A stretch of DNA of 64,000 nt from Trichuris trichiura (taxonomy: Eukaryota; Nematoda; Enoplea; Trichinellida; Trichuridae), in the NCBI GenBank assembly GCA_037903355.1, contig JBAJFE010000014.1, positions 5,022,001-5,086,000 of the forward strand, written 5' to 3'. Shown here one piece after another: positions 45,508 to 56,210 of this stretch. Both the position numbers and the translations under genes were made by a program. The notes below the pieces were generated by a model. That model did no database searches, was not told the origin of the DNA, and saw only the letters and a program-made list of their open reading frames with translations. The stretch's first letter is position 1, and each line of letters opens with the position of its first letter.

Positions 45508-47652
45508 TCAACCTTTGTATTCTGCAGTAATGGGTGTAGGTGGTGGGGTAACTACGCTTCCAGGCGGTGGTTGCTTCATATCCGTCTTGCTCGCATCAAA
45601 CTCGCAGCTTGAGTACGTGATCACCTTGTGATAGCTTGAGTTGCCGGAGGACTTTCCTGCAATCAATTCTATGAACGAAAAAAACTTGCTCATTAGCATA
45701 TCATCCTGCCGGAATATCTGTGGCTGTTCCTCTGCGACGCTGAGGCGTAACGTGGACTAGTCGCGTTGCCTGTTGCTGAGTGAGACACTCCGTATTGTTG
45801 TTGCTTTCTTGGACTGTAGTGACTGCTTCGACCCTGCAGTACAGAAACGCCGTTATTTCGCCGGCTATTACATTTTTAACAGGGCGCCTTAAACTCCAGC
45901 AGTTGAAAGCTAGCGCTTACTATTTCCTTTCGGCATGCAAAGCGACCGAAAACGGCATGCAGCGAGCGCCGACAAGATGGAGAAGAAGGTAAAGAGATAG
46001 ACTTCTGTTCTCGCGAGCAAACGTCACATGGACCGCTTTTGCAACAATCCAACAAGCAACCCAGTGCCCTTCGCTTTTCTGCCGAACCCGTTATTGCCCT
46101 AAGCGGGCTGGTCGCCGTGTTGATGTAGACGATCTGTTTTTCAGGAGTTCTTTCCGCAGCCATTTCCGAAGGAAAGCACATGACCTCCTGGAGCATGCAT
46201 AACTATCCCAGCATGCGGCTAACAATGCTCTCACAGTGGTACCTCGCTGTAACTCTCGTAACCATTTGGATAAACTTCCGCATACTCAGGATGAATGTAC
46301 GCATTCGTCGTGTACGGAGACATTTCCTGTAATACATTTGGATATCCCGTTGCGTTAGAGTACACATATTGCGTGACCGGCGGAGCCATGGCCTGCAAAG
46401 CACCATCGGTTTATAAAAATACTTAAAGACCGTTTCTATGTACTGGCGTAGTTAAACGATATTGCGACTGCTGCGTCATTGTGCCACCGTTGAGTGCCAA
46501 ACCACCTATGTTTGGAATTCCGTTGATCACATTGCCCAAGGGGACTAAATTAGGCTGAAACGTCAGGGGGGCCGCTGTTGCCGCTTTCTGCAGACAGTCA
46601 CAAATTCCGTCAAAGTTTGACCCCACTTTGCCTACCTTTGACGGCGAGTTTGGACTTGAATGGCTCTGCTGGATGTGCTGAGTCAGACAAGGCTGTGCCT
46701 GAAAACTATTTAGCGCTTACTCTACTTTGATATTAAAATTCTTAATGCCCACCTGTGTAGCTGCTGACTGATGTTGAGTCGCAATGGCTACCGCAGGCGT
46801 ACCGGGAGTTTGTGCGTTAGCCAGAGGCACTGATGGATACAGTATTTGTTGCACTGGTTGTGGAAGAACGACTGGATAAGATAACGTCTGCTGAAATATT
46901 CACTGTGACCAAAGGGCACTATCACTTAGCTTTCCACCCACTTGACTTGGCTGAGCGACAGCATAGGCTTCAGGCGTGGCAGCGACTAGCGTAATTCCAT
47001 TCTGCAACGTGTATGGTACGCCATAGCTGCACAGAACTGCTCCCTGCGGAACAATGTCTGTGTGAAAACGAAATATTTTTCAACTGACTCCTTTACAACC
47101 CACAGGTTTTACCATAAGTCTTGAACTGGCTGGAAGCCTTTCTAACTGCAGGTCCAATGTTTAAATTGCGTCCTTTGAACTCCAGAGGTTCAGCTTTCTT
47201 AAGTGAGCGATATTAGCGCTGGGAAGTAATAAGGAACTTCACCTCCTGCATCTTTTTCGCTTCCTCATCTGTTTCATAAGTGATAAACCCATATCTGAAA
47301 TTAGCAGTCTAAAGGCAGTGAGTTAAAGTAAATGACAGTCGAACCCTTTCGATGTTCCGCTGGGGTCACGTATGATTTTGACTTCTTTGACGCAGCCAAA
47401 TTTTTCAAAGAAAGTACGCAGTTCATGCTCTACAGTCTGAATGCAATAACAAAAAAAAGCAAGTCCATTACTGAAGGTACAATGTCTGAGCGAACTGACC
47501 ACTGGAGGGAAGCCACCGACGAATATTCGGTTTGGAATCAGTGTTCCCACTCGCGGTGTTGACACGGTCGTGAGGCTAGGTGTCGACGAAACTGAACTGA
47601 CGCCAGATAAATCTCGATTAGATTCAGGAGTACCCAAAGCTACCGTGCTCAT
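45508..47652 (-). CDS. BOLL: boule/DAZ-family germline RNA-binding protein
   Basis: Boule proteins bind 3'UTRs of germline mRNAs and promote meiotic entry; daz-1 acts in nematode oogenesis. Twelve coding exons: 47500-47652, 47345-47436, 47243-47294, 47113-47197, 46942-47057, 46753-46890, 46636-46698, 46444-46587, 46243-46392, 45921-46187, 45710-45833, 45508-45656. All phases agree, giving 510 residues. The RRM spans exons 1-4, with RNP2 as NRIFVGGF, RNP1 as SKGYGFITY (split by a 50-nt intron), VKEVKIIRD, and LNIGPAVRK as in boule. A Q/P/Y-rich tail follows. Introns are 45-87 nt; two (47437-47499 and 46588-46635) are in frame without stops. The last intron starts GC instead of GT. A shorter form ending at a TGA at 46231 (334 residues) is possible if the intron at 46188-46242 is retained. 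The last three exons are less certain than the first nine. Confidence 0.9.
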
Positions 47653-49085
47653 CACTGTTCCACTGCAAGAACAAAGCTGGCATGAATAATAGCGATAGCT
47701 GACCGCAGAAGTGCATTTCCTGTGACGAACTGTCAGCAGGAGCAAAAGGTTTCAGCTCCCCCTCCAGTTACGTAGGAAAGAAAGGTAAGAACAAGATTAG
47801 CAGCAGCGATATGAGCTAAAGGACTAAAGCCAACGGTTTCACGTAGGACACAGTGTCGGAAATAGACAAAAATTGAATAGCGGGAAAACAGGTGCAAACG
47901 ACTAACCTTTTCTCCTAAAGAAGATTTGGAGAAAGAAGTTGATGACTTCAACAAAGAAAACAGCCAACCGGCGCCAACAAACGAAATGCGAACGAGAGAA
48001 CGCGAAGGAAGAGTCGTTTGTGACCGGGCGTCGCCGCTGCCGACACCGCCGCACGGGCCGTTCGTTACAGTCGAAATGAACTGAACCTGTCGCCGCCGTA
48101 GCCGTTGCCTTAGCGCAGCTGAGAGAGCGGCGGAACCGCAGAGGGGTTAGCAAAAATTTGCATAGCGTTCGGCGATAGCGTCTCGAAGAACCAACCATAT
48201 CACGTTTACTTAATTGACTTAACAGATGAGAGATAGCGGCCAATCAGATAGAAAGCGTCACCATTTTTTTAAAAATTTGAAAACTGGCCAATTTCCATCG
48301 CCGCCACAGCGGCTCGACAGTGTCTGCTTTTTAAAATAGCCAATCAGCTTGCAGCTGTCTGTCTGCTTTGGAAAACTTGGAAAGTGTGACAAAGTATGAC
48401 TGAGCGGCAGAGACTTCCGTAATAGGACAGTGCGCTTGATGTAGCTGGCTTGTGTAACGCTAAATCGCAGCGCAGCCATCATTCGCCTGTTAAGAAACTC
48501 TATTAAGTCCACATGGAGAAAAACAACTTTGCAATATCATTTTTTATTAGCAGGACAGCAACATCTCGCCGTTTATACGGAACAGTCAATTTGTTTCAGC
48601 TGCATGCATAATCTGCTGCTACGGGACGGATGTCCAATCAGCACTTAAAAGAGCATTCCAAAGTCATCAGTAAAAACAACGGCACGTTGTATATGAGCGG
48701 CGCTTTCAGAATGAGATAGTGGTGATGCTCTTCTGACATATACATTGTGATTTAAAAAATCTATTTGCTCTCAGTGGACATAAATGCTCACATATAAACA
48801 GAAAACTAAAAAAACCTTAGAAGAAATCGCTTATTCCTGCGTTGCCTAAATTACAGAGGCATTATTGGGAGAATGAAGCCTTTTAACTGTCAGCACTGAT
48901 TACTGTACGTGCTTTCAATGAATCTTTATCGTACAAAGGAGAGAAGAACTTTCTTAACAGATACGTTATGTTTTCGGTGACAAACGTAATACATGTTGCT
49001 TTGAACAACATTTTATTTCGTAAAAAAATGGTTAATTGCGTATATTCAATTTAAGAAAGGATTGGCGCACGTTTATGTAATACTT
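47653..49085. other. upstream region of boule-like gene
   Basis: The 5' exon of the boule gene begins at 47662 after a TTCTTGCAG acceptor, so a noncoding first exon, or a trans-spliced leader, is expected upstream. A C+G-rich stretch (47985-48130) could be its promoter. No other gene is seen. Confidence 0.4.
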
Positions 49086-49089
49086 TGTT

Positions 49090-49559
49090 GTCTTGAAGAC
49101 AGGATGCTTCTTAACGAGGCGATGGATTTTCATAACTTCTTTATATTGAAAAATATCTTTATTACGGATTCTCTCCCGTTGTGAAGTAAAACAAAAAGAT
49201 TTTTCTCTTCGGAAGAAAAGAAAAATCTTTTTGTTTTACTTCACAACGGGAGAAAATCCGTAATAAAGATATTTTTCAATATGAAAACACACGCTCCCGT
49301 ACAAAAGCATCATGTTTTCATAACTTCTTTATACGGTATGTTCTCTTGCCCGTTGATGGAGTCTGGAATTAAACCGAAGCAAATGCCCTACCAACGGATG
49401 GATGAGCAATTATTAAGGAATGGCAATGAATAATGGTAATGTGGTAATATTCCTTAATAATTGCTCATCCATCCGTTGGTAGGACATTTGCTTCAGTTTA
49501 ATTCCAGACTCCATCAATGAGCAAGAGAACATACCGTATAAAGAAGTTATGAAAACACC
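49090..49559. mobile_element. family B foldback element interrupted by family A
   Basis: The tail phrase AAGACAGGATGCTTCTTAACG is followed by arms TTTTCATAACTTCTTTATACGG to TTATTAAGGAAT and the mirror sequence ending at 49557. The loop is about 27 bp (GGCAATGAATAATGGTAATG and on). The arms contain CTACCAACGGATGGATGAGC, diagnostic of family B. A family A element sits in the left arm. No hammerhead-like core remains in this copy. Confidence 0.8.
49145..49314. mobile_element. family A palindrome inserted into family B, 18-bp target duplication
   Basis: Inverted arms (ATTGAAAAATATCTTTATTACGG...CAAAAAGATTTTTCT) flank a short centre CTTCGGAAG. The 32-nt tail ending AAAGCATCATG follows the right arm. 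TTTTCATAACTTCTTTAT is present before (49127-49144) and after (49315-49332). Without the insert, the left arm of the family B host pairs cleanly with its right arm, which proves the order of events. Confidence 0.88.
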
Positions 49560-50257
49560 TTATTGTCCGCAGAATGTCTAGACATAACCACTTACCTTTA
49601 CCGTCCTGCAGCGACTTATGTTTCTCCGCATGCTCCATCCGCCTACCGGTTGATATATCGCAGCAAAAAATATTCATGATGATTTCTTTACGCGTTGAGG
49701 TTCAAAAGCAATGTGTAGGTTTAAAAACAAGATCGTAAAATCTAATTCACGTCAACTGACCATGCGTAGAAAATCCTTTCAATGTTTTTACGTGAAGCAA
49801 TAAGGTTGTTGGAAATGCTTTCCGCTGATTTTTTGTGCCGAAACTTCTTAAACCGAAAGTGCATAAATTAAAATTGGATAAGGAGTTTTGAATATTGCAA
49901 TCACAAGTTTTTCTGACTTACCATTCTTTTTGTGCGCCATCTCAGCGGTTTTCAAAAGGAAGTGGTTCTTCTGGAAACCGTGAACCGCCAGTCGGCAAGT
50001 TGCAAGTGTCGTAAAGCAGGTGAACATCGCTTAATTTGAGGACGTAATGATACTAATAACAGTAATTAACTTAAGTGGATAATTAACTTAATTTGACAAA
50101 ACTAAACGGTTTCGTTACTTTGTGAAGCATCCGAATTATTATTTTTAGAATTAGTTCCTGAAAACGTGGTTTCTTGGTACGGGAACAAATGTTTTCATAA
50201 TGAAGAAATTTATTACGGATAATTCCCGTTTATTTATGTATATAGAAGAATTTCAGA

Positions 50258-50287
50258 GCTTTCGGGTCATTCGAGACCCGTCATCAG
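50258..50287 (-). ncRNA. hammerhead-like ribozyme core, left arm
   Basis: On the minus strand: canonical CTGATGA, C, stem II GGGTC/GACCC with loop TCGAAT, then GAAAGC. It mirrors the right-arm copy. This is the best-preserved core in the window. Confidence 0.6.
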
Positions 50288-50491
50288 CGGTCTTAAGTTG
50301 TTGATATGATTCGTGGCAGCGAGTGCCCTAATGTTTCTGAGGATTTTAAAGCGGGCATTTTTAAAGTTTTTTTGTTGGTAGGTTCTGGTATCCGAGTCTC
50401 TCAGCGCACTTCTGCTTTAAACGCCCGCTTTAAAATCCTCAGAAACATTAGGGCACTCGCTGCCACGAATCATATCAACAACTTAAGACCG

Positions 50492-50521
50492 CTGATGACG
50501 GGTCTCGAATGACCCGAAAGC
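50492..50521 (+). ncRNA. hammerhead-like ribozyme core, right arm
   Basis: CTGATGA, C, GGGTC, loop TCGAAT, GACCC, GAAAGC. Arms pair perfectly and the catalytic-core positions are canonical apart from the unpaired C. Stem III is not resolved. Confidence 0.6.
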
Positions 50522-50595
50522 TCCGGAATTCTTCTATATACATAAATAAACGGGAATTATCCGTAATAAACTTCTTCATTATAGAATTAGTTCCT

Positions 50596-51383
50596 ATGCT
50601 AAATAGTACACATTAACTTAATAAGCTAACAGACAATTTTATTTAAGCTGACAGTTCTGTCCTTGAAACTCTTCCTAAAGAGGTGCGTGGAAATGCACAG
50701 AAGCAACTTCACCCGTGAAATTCTTATCTAGCGAAGGTTTCGGGAATCGTCTGTTCCCGAAAGTTTCGATAAATCAAAATTTCACGGGACGGCTCTGCCC
50801 TGCTTCCATACAGATTAGATTTATCATAGACCATTGCTGAAGATTCGAAATAAAGGATCGCTGCTTCTCAACCACTTCTAATGCTATTCAATAAGAGAAG
50901 TAGTTGAATCCCGTCGTAAATCTGCGGAAGTGGATTGATGAGATCGTAAATGTTTTTTATACCATTCAACTGTGAGGCATCGTAATTCAAAAAGAATAAA
51001 CAAACTTTACATTTAAATTTTAAGACTACTATCGTGATTGAGCTTTAGCTGGTGAAACTAGTTCAAGTTTAATTCTTTTGTGTTTGTCTATTGCAACTGC
51101 ATATTGACGCTTTAGCACAGGATGTCTCGCAATGTATATAAAATTGATGTTGGTTGACAAGAATCATGAACTCACTCATCGTTTAGCATGCTTATCTTGA
51201 CTTTATCATAAACTCCGAAATGAATTACAGGTAATAAAGGAATTCAGTTTTTCAAACGTTTATTTATCTGCCCTTTTTCTACCTACCGATTTTGATAAAC
51301 CTTAAGTTCAAAGTTCACCGACGTCTGCTGCTTAATAAGGAGACAAACTGAAACGAAAGGAGTAATTTTCAAAGTTTATGTTT
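50596..51383. other. no gene recognised
   Basis: No exon or element end seen. A small palindrome around GGTTTCGGGAATCGTCTG at 50735-50765 may be another decayed element. Confidence 0.35.
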
Positions 51384-51734
51384 TTATAGTGGACCATGTT
51401 GTAGTTTACACCTTCCCTCCCTCTTTCCCACATCGTGGGGTCGATGAAGGATCATCCATCTACCTGATATTATAAAAGTGATTCCACTGGTGGGCCTAGC
51501 ATTTAGTCTGACCCGCTTATCCAGCCATTTTCCTTTCTGGTCGATTACGAACTCGCGAAACGTTGGTTGGCTTACATTTATTTGGTCCTTTATCCCTTTT
51601 AGTGTTCTCATAGAGTGCGGATGTTGTTGCACTAACGCTTTTAGCTGATTCTCCTCGCATTTTGCGTCAGGTCCGTTAGTGATGCTTCTCTTCGAGACTT
51701 CCATCTCCAGAAAGAAGTTTTGCGAACTGATCAT
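51384..51734 (-). pseudogene. mariner transposase fragment (probable)
   Basis: The minus frame contains NQLKALVQQHPHSMRTLKGI followed by INVSQPTFREFV and KGKWLDKRV, like the second helix-turn-helix of mariner transposases (L-R-x-x-I-E, then H-x-x-L-x-x-I-G-K-x-x-K-L-D-K-W-V). The sequence after RLNARP no longer matches. It lacks start, catalytic DD(E/D)D residues and terminal repeats. Confidence 0.5.
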
Positions 51735-51900
51735 GGGCGCCTTGAAGCTTCACATCGTCCTCGCTGAACTTCCTTTGTATTAGCACGACTGGTGACGCAA
51801 AATGTCGAAAAGAAATTGCACAAAAGTAGTTCGTCTTTTAACAACTTTTACTAAGGAATCAGTAACTCGTGTTCGTATCCTTTTGTTAATTTTTTTGCTT

Positions 51901-51932
51901 AGCTTTCGGGACGAGTCATTTCCACCATCAGC
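51901..51932 (-). ncRNA. degenerate hammerhead-like core
   Basis: On the minus strand CTGATGG replaces CTGATGA, and the stem II arms are largely unpaired before CCCGAAAGC. This is a relic of the same repeat family and very probably inactive. Confidence 0.3.
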
Positions 51933-52062
51933 GCTTCTAGAGTGAGAAAGGATAAATCCTTCCGTCAGTAAGTGCGGCGGCAGTTTTAAGGGAACTCAGG
52001 GTCGTTTAGAGCTTTAAAATTAAAGATGAATTAAATCAAAAAATGAACTGACAAGGAAGAAG

Positions 52063-52065
52063 CGA

Positions 52066-52120
<55 letters not shown>

Positions 52121-52142
52121 GGTTTTTATATATATATATATA
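52063..52142. repeat. GAAA tetranucleotide and TA dinucleotide microsatellite
   Basis: About fourteen GAAA units run from 52063 to 52120; after GGGTTT, a TA run of about eight units occupies 52127-52142. Both are simple repeats with no gene content. Confidence 0.95.
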
Positions 52143-53077
52143 AAAAAGAACAGGTAAATGAATAGAAGTTAAAAGTTTAAATTAAAAAGGGAAGTTCGTC
52201 AGTCTGATCTCCCTGTCTTGCAGCATTCACTGTTTGCGATTAGAAAATAGTTCTTCTAAACGGTTCACAGAAAGTGCGTCAGTAAATAGATGAAAATGTA
52301 ACCACACGTTAAAGACCTACTAATAATTCGGGCAACGATTTCTTGTACTTCACATTTCACCTAAGCATGTGACCCTCCGTAACAAGCTATCGTAAATACT
52401 CAAGAAAAAATCGACGAAGTAAAACCAGTTTTTAAGCACGAAAGGTAAAAACACTGCTCGAAATGGCTTGTATTGTAGAAAGTTCTGTATCTACTTGAGA
52501 TGGGTGTCTTAGTAGCAAACAGATTACAATTCTAGGAGATATGATACATGAAAAAACTATAATGTCCTATATTTCATCATAAGTAAAAAACCTGTTCATA
52601 AATTACTCCGCTGAGGTGCCACCTCCCTAATTTTGGGTTGCATGTGACCGTAAGGCAAAGCTTATCCCCCTAATTCGATCAAGAAGGAAAGCAAACATAT
52701 TTTCTTAAAGAATTATTGCAATGCCGCCATTCTACTTTGCGTCTAAGTTGAATGGCTGAATGTCTTTGGACGTTAAGTAAAACTTGTCAAGTTACCTTTT
52801 CGGGCGAGTTTCTGCTGACACCTGCAAACCTGGAAATTGGCTTTACAGTAATTCTGCTTTGGGGTCAATTAAAACTGACGCGTTGGAACGCTCTTGTCTG
52901 CTAGATGGACATTTTACTTTCTGCAGTATAATAGGTCATTTGCAAATAAATTACTTTCGTTTCTGAACTGAGCTGCATCTGGAATCTTGCTTTTTGTTTC
53001 TGTAGTAGTGTGCGCATTTGTTATAGATTGCGGCCACTGTTTGGGCGTTGAATAAAGACGGAGTGTATAAATTTAAT
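52143..53077. other. intergenic, no gene recognised
   Basis: No exon or element is supported between the microsatellite and the Tigger element. Confidence 0.45.
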
Positions 53078-53079
53078 AC

Positions 53080-54247
53080 AGTCGGCCCTCGTTATCCGCG
53101 AATTCTATACAACGCAGTTTGTCTGGCGTGAAATAGCGGCATCATCTTTTACACGGCGGTACACGAGATAAAGCCTAGAACAGTCAGTGGTTGCTGGAAG
53201 CGTTTGTGGGGAGACGCAGTCAGTGAACGTGAGGAATAAGGTGCCATCGATGAGGAAGTCACGGACGTAGTGAATATTGCCAAGAAGTTGAGAGGTGAAG
53301 GTTTCTCCGACACAATAGAAGATAATATCAGGGAGCACATAGAAGTTTGTGGAAAACCGTTCACCAAGGGAGAAATCGAGGAACTGATGCAATCATCTAT
53401 GGGCAGCGACGACGACGTTATGAAAGGTACGGACGCTCAAATATCCTCGGATTGGACAGTGCAAAAGCTTGCCAGTATTTTCCGGCAGGCGCAGGTCCTA
53501 AAGGATAAGATCGCTGAATACGATCCATCCATGGAACGTAGCATCATGGTTATACGAGGAATAACGGCTTCGTTGAAGCCGCTACAAGACTTATTTGATA
53601 AAGCGAAGAAAAGGGAGAGACAGCTCCCTATAACAATGTCTTTAAATAAAGCTCCGGCAGCTGCGGAACCTAACATTTTAAGGCGAGAAGTTTCGCTACC
53701 AACAAGTTCAAGCAACCCTAGGGCTGGCCGGTCTCCAGGGGATCTGCACCCACCTACAGAAAGTGAGTGAATTGATGCATGATGCGCCAACCGTTTGTGC
53801 CTCAGACGTTTTGCTCTATGTTGATGTGTTCTGTGTGATGTTCACTATTTCTGCTTAAGTGCGCCTATGTATTTTATATTTCCCCTGCTCTGTACCCATT
53901 CCGCGCACCAGTACATCGCTTAGCTCGTTAAAGCAAGGCGATTCCCAGGCGTTTAAAGAAAAAGCATCTTACTTTCATCCTTTCTTGTATCTAACAGCCT
54001 AGACCCTGTTGGCTGGCTTTGGACAAGCGCAGTCTCACTGATGTCATTATCTCGTAGCTAGATTTGTAGTACCAAGCTTCGAAGAATCACTAAGTATAAT
54101 GATCATTCCGGAAGGAATTCAAGAAGGCAGGACGAAATACGCGGCTAGTATATAAACTATTTGGCCTTTTTCGTAGGGTATCCTATATAACGCGGTGAAA
54201 CGCTCAAAATTTTGGACGAATTAATCGCGGACAGCGAGGGCCGACTG
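53080..54247 (+). mobile_element. internally deleted Tigger element flanked by TA
   Basis: The left end CAGTCGGCCCTCGTTATCCG and the right end, reading AATCGCGGACAGCGAGGGCCGACTG in pieces, form terminal inverted repeats of the Tigger type. TA dinucleotides border both (53078-53079 and 54248-54249). At 1,168 bp it keeps only the C-terminal part of the transposase. It sits just upstream of the TAF6-like gene. Confidence 0.85.
53150..53770 (+). pseudogene. Tigger transposase C-terminal part
   Basis: Starting near 53150 the frame reads YTAVHEIKPRTVSGCWKRLW, the helix after the DDE domain of Tigger transposases (W-x-S-V-x-P-x-T-I-x-N-C-W-x-K-L-W). A stop follows near 53235, then VTDVVNIAKKLRGEGFSDTI, FTKGEIEELMQ and an acidic, charged tail ending TESE at 53768. 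The DDE catalytic residues and the N-terminal DNA-binding domains are deleted, so the element depends on others if it moves at all. Confidence 0.75.
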
Positions 54248-54496
54248 TAAATGCTTTATTTTTTTTTTGTGCTTCATTTGGATATCGTAGTTGGGCACTA
54301 TTTTCAAGTAATTGTTTTCGTGTTCATATGCAAAAGCAGCAGATTTGTTGAGCGTCAATTTAGGGCATGCTCTTTTCCGGGACGCTCTGGTTCTGCCTGC
54401 AGCGTCTTCGTTCAAAGCTGTTCTTAACTGGGCATTTCTCTTATTTATTTGACTATTCTGCTTTTAGAGTTTGAACAACACGTTCGTGTTGCTGAA

Positions 54497-55219
54497 ATGA
54501 AGCTTGCCTTAAGCAAAGAGTTTTTCAAGCCGGTAGTAGATGCTTTCAGTGGTTCTGGAACGGTCATTAACGAAGACGTGCTTGAAACTGTGAGAAATGC
54601 AGTTGCAGAAAAGATATGTGTTGTAGTGTTGGTATGTCTTAATTGAATTTATGTCTTGTCTGTACCTCACGCTTCAGGCAAGTGTTGAATTCATGAAACA
54701 CGTTGGACGGAAGAAGCTGTTCGTTGCAGACTGCATTGCAGCGTTGAAAAAGCTGAAAGAAGAGGTATGTTTTCGCAGGAAGTATTTTTTCATTTGAGTG
54801 TAAGGTTTAGCCAATCTTTGGCCATCAGTTTGAAGAGGGTCATGGATTCCATTTTGTCGACGAATCGAATTGTTTTGTTGCCAATGACACTTCTATCGTC
54901 GATCTTAAATCCCTCATTTCTCCGGAGTAGGAAGGTTGTCAGATTTGCCAAATTACGGTGGTTTGTTCATTTGCTAATGGTTTGCTACATCGGAAATTAC
55001 GTTCTTTGAAAACAACGCTATCGTGTGTTCAGTCACCACCGCAGATGTCCGCATAGAAGTTGCTCCCAGGCAAGAACAGTAGCATTCGAGTTGACCTCAA
55101 GAAGTCAAGGTTCTACTCGCCAGGCGCTGGTTCGCAACGCAGAAGAGCTCGTGAATAGTCGAACCTGTTGTAGGCCAACAAATATTCGTGCTGATGACTG
55201 CCCAAGGTACTCACCGTAA
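54497..55219 (+). CDS. TAF6: short TAF6-type histone-fold protein
   Basis: TAF6 pairs with TAF9 by its histone fold in TFIID and SAGA. Exons are 54497-54631, 54678-54764, 54811-54926 and 55033-55219, with introns of 46, 46 and 106 nt, GT-AG, phases matching: 174 residues. The fold reads LSKEFFKPVVDAFSGSGTVI, NAVAEKICVVVLASVEFMKH, GRKKLFVADCIAALKKLKEE, then PIFGHQFEEGHGFHFVDESN, aligning with the TAF6 E-P-x-Y-G-F and F-R-F segments and the later D-L-x-x-I. Known TAF6 proteins exceed 400 residues and carry HEAT repeats. Here an Arg/Cys-rich tail of about 62 residues follows, then TAA and AATAAA at 55249. This is either a short paralog, a TAF6-like histone-fold gene, or a gene whose tail is mis-modelled. 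The last exon's frame is the weakest part. The acceptor at 54467 implies an upstream noncoding exon. Confidence 0.75.
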
Positions 55220-55248
55220 GCTCCTCTCCATTTTTGCCATGTTATGTG

Positions 55249-55254
55249 AATAAA
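55249..55254 (+). terminator. poly(A) signal for TAF6-like gene
   Basis: AATAAA 30 bases after the stop codon supports the early end of this gene. Confidence 0.65.
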
Positions 55255-55559
55255 ACATTCAATAGCAGCCTCAAACGGGAAAGCATTCGTGAAAGAAAAA
55301 GTACTTTATATAATTTATTACGTTAATGATGCTGTCGAAGATGAGTTAGCGTTATTGAGATATTGCTGCCTATGAAGGACCAATGCAGCCTTAACGTTGT
55401 TGCCTTTGATGGTTTTGATGAACCTGCTGCAGATCAGGTTGCAGTAATCGCAACGCCCCCATCGCTAAGAACATACTTATAGTTCCTTCAAGCAGCGTAT
55501 AGCACACACAGGTCAGGACAGCGAAGTACGGCGAAGACGTTAGGCAATTTTACTGTGCT

Positions 55560-56210
55560 CACCTACGGCCTTCAATGGTAGATGTAAAAAGGTGATATGC
55601 CAACTGCAATATTTTCCAGCAGGTGAAGTCATCCCCTCTGCCACTACCACCGTTGCAGCCATTTCCAATTTACAGACCATAGGAAAGGGTCGCTATCGAT
55701 ATTATTGGAATTGCCTACGTCACAACTAGTAGCTCCTTGTTCCACAAGAATGATCCGCAAAATGGGTCGAAGCAGTCCCAGTGAGAAACCAAATGGCAGT
55801 AGCAATATCGTCGGTATTAGTGGAAATTTTCAGTCGTAAGGCTGTATAGGATAATCTGCATACAGACCGAGGTGCCGATTTCGAAGGCAGGTACACGCAT
55901 TCGGGACCCAAAAGACTCGCACCAGTGCTTATCAGAAGGATTGGTAGAACGCGCAAATCTGTCCTTACTGCAGATGTTGCGCACCTATGTGGACTAGGGA
56001 GCTGATTGGGAGCCCCACTTGTCACTGGTTTTTCGTGCTTATCCAACGGTTCCATACAGCTGCATCGATGTAGCATTGTTTACGTCATAGGTTTTCAAAG
56101 TGGGCGATGTCGCTCCCCGAGAAGCGTTGGAAATCGTACAAGAGGAACTGTGGCAGAATTATCCCTAGCGCAAGAGGACTATCAGAGAGACCGGCCAAAG
56201 AGTGCTGACT
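55560..56210 (+). pseudogene. Ty3/gypsy integrase relic
   Basis: Fragments in several plus frames match the integrase core and its C-terminal flank: HTDRGADFEGR (the D-x-G-x-x-F-E box), then in another frame SEGLVERANLSLLQMLRTYV (the P-Q-S-x-G-x-V-E-R box with its catalytic Glu), followed by DWEPHLSLVFRAYPTVPYSC and, after a break, EALEIVQEELWQNYP. At least two frameshifts and two stops separate them. No LTR is evident nearby, and the element family may differ from that at 18596. Confidence 0.75.

Larger units (their letters stand above)
50160..50581. mobile_element. palindromic element with paired hammerhead-like cores, 14-bp target duplication
   Basis: Inverted arms about 160 bp long (50200-50358 and 50422-50581) surround a 63-bp loop. 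A one-sided tail (GGTACGGGAACAAATGTTTTC) extends the left end. TAGAATTAGTTCCT flanks it at 50146-50159 and 50582-50595, a perfect 14-bp target duplication. Each arm holds a hammerhead-like core (50258 minus, 50492 plus). End phrases (TTATTACGGATAATTCCCGT) are shared with family A. No protein is encoded. Confidence 0.88.

Noticed and set aside
46444..46626. Reading MGSNFDGICDCLQ as a protein start of a separate small gene
   Set aside because: These codons are the 48-nt in-frame intron of the boule gene read through; the flanking exons join better when it is removed.
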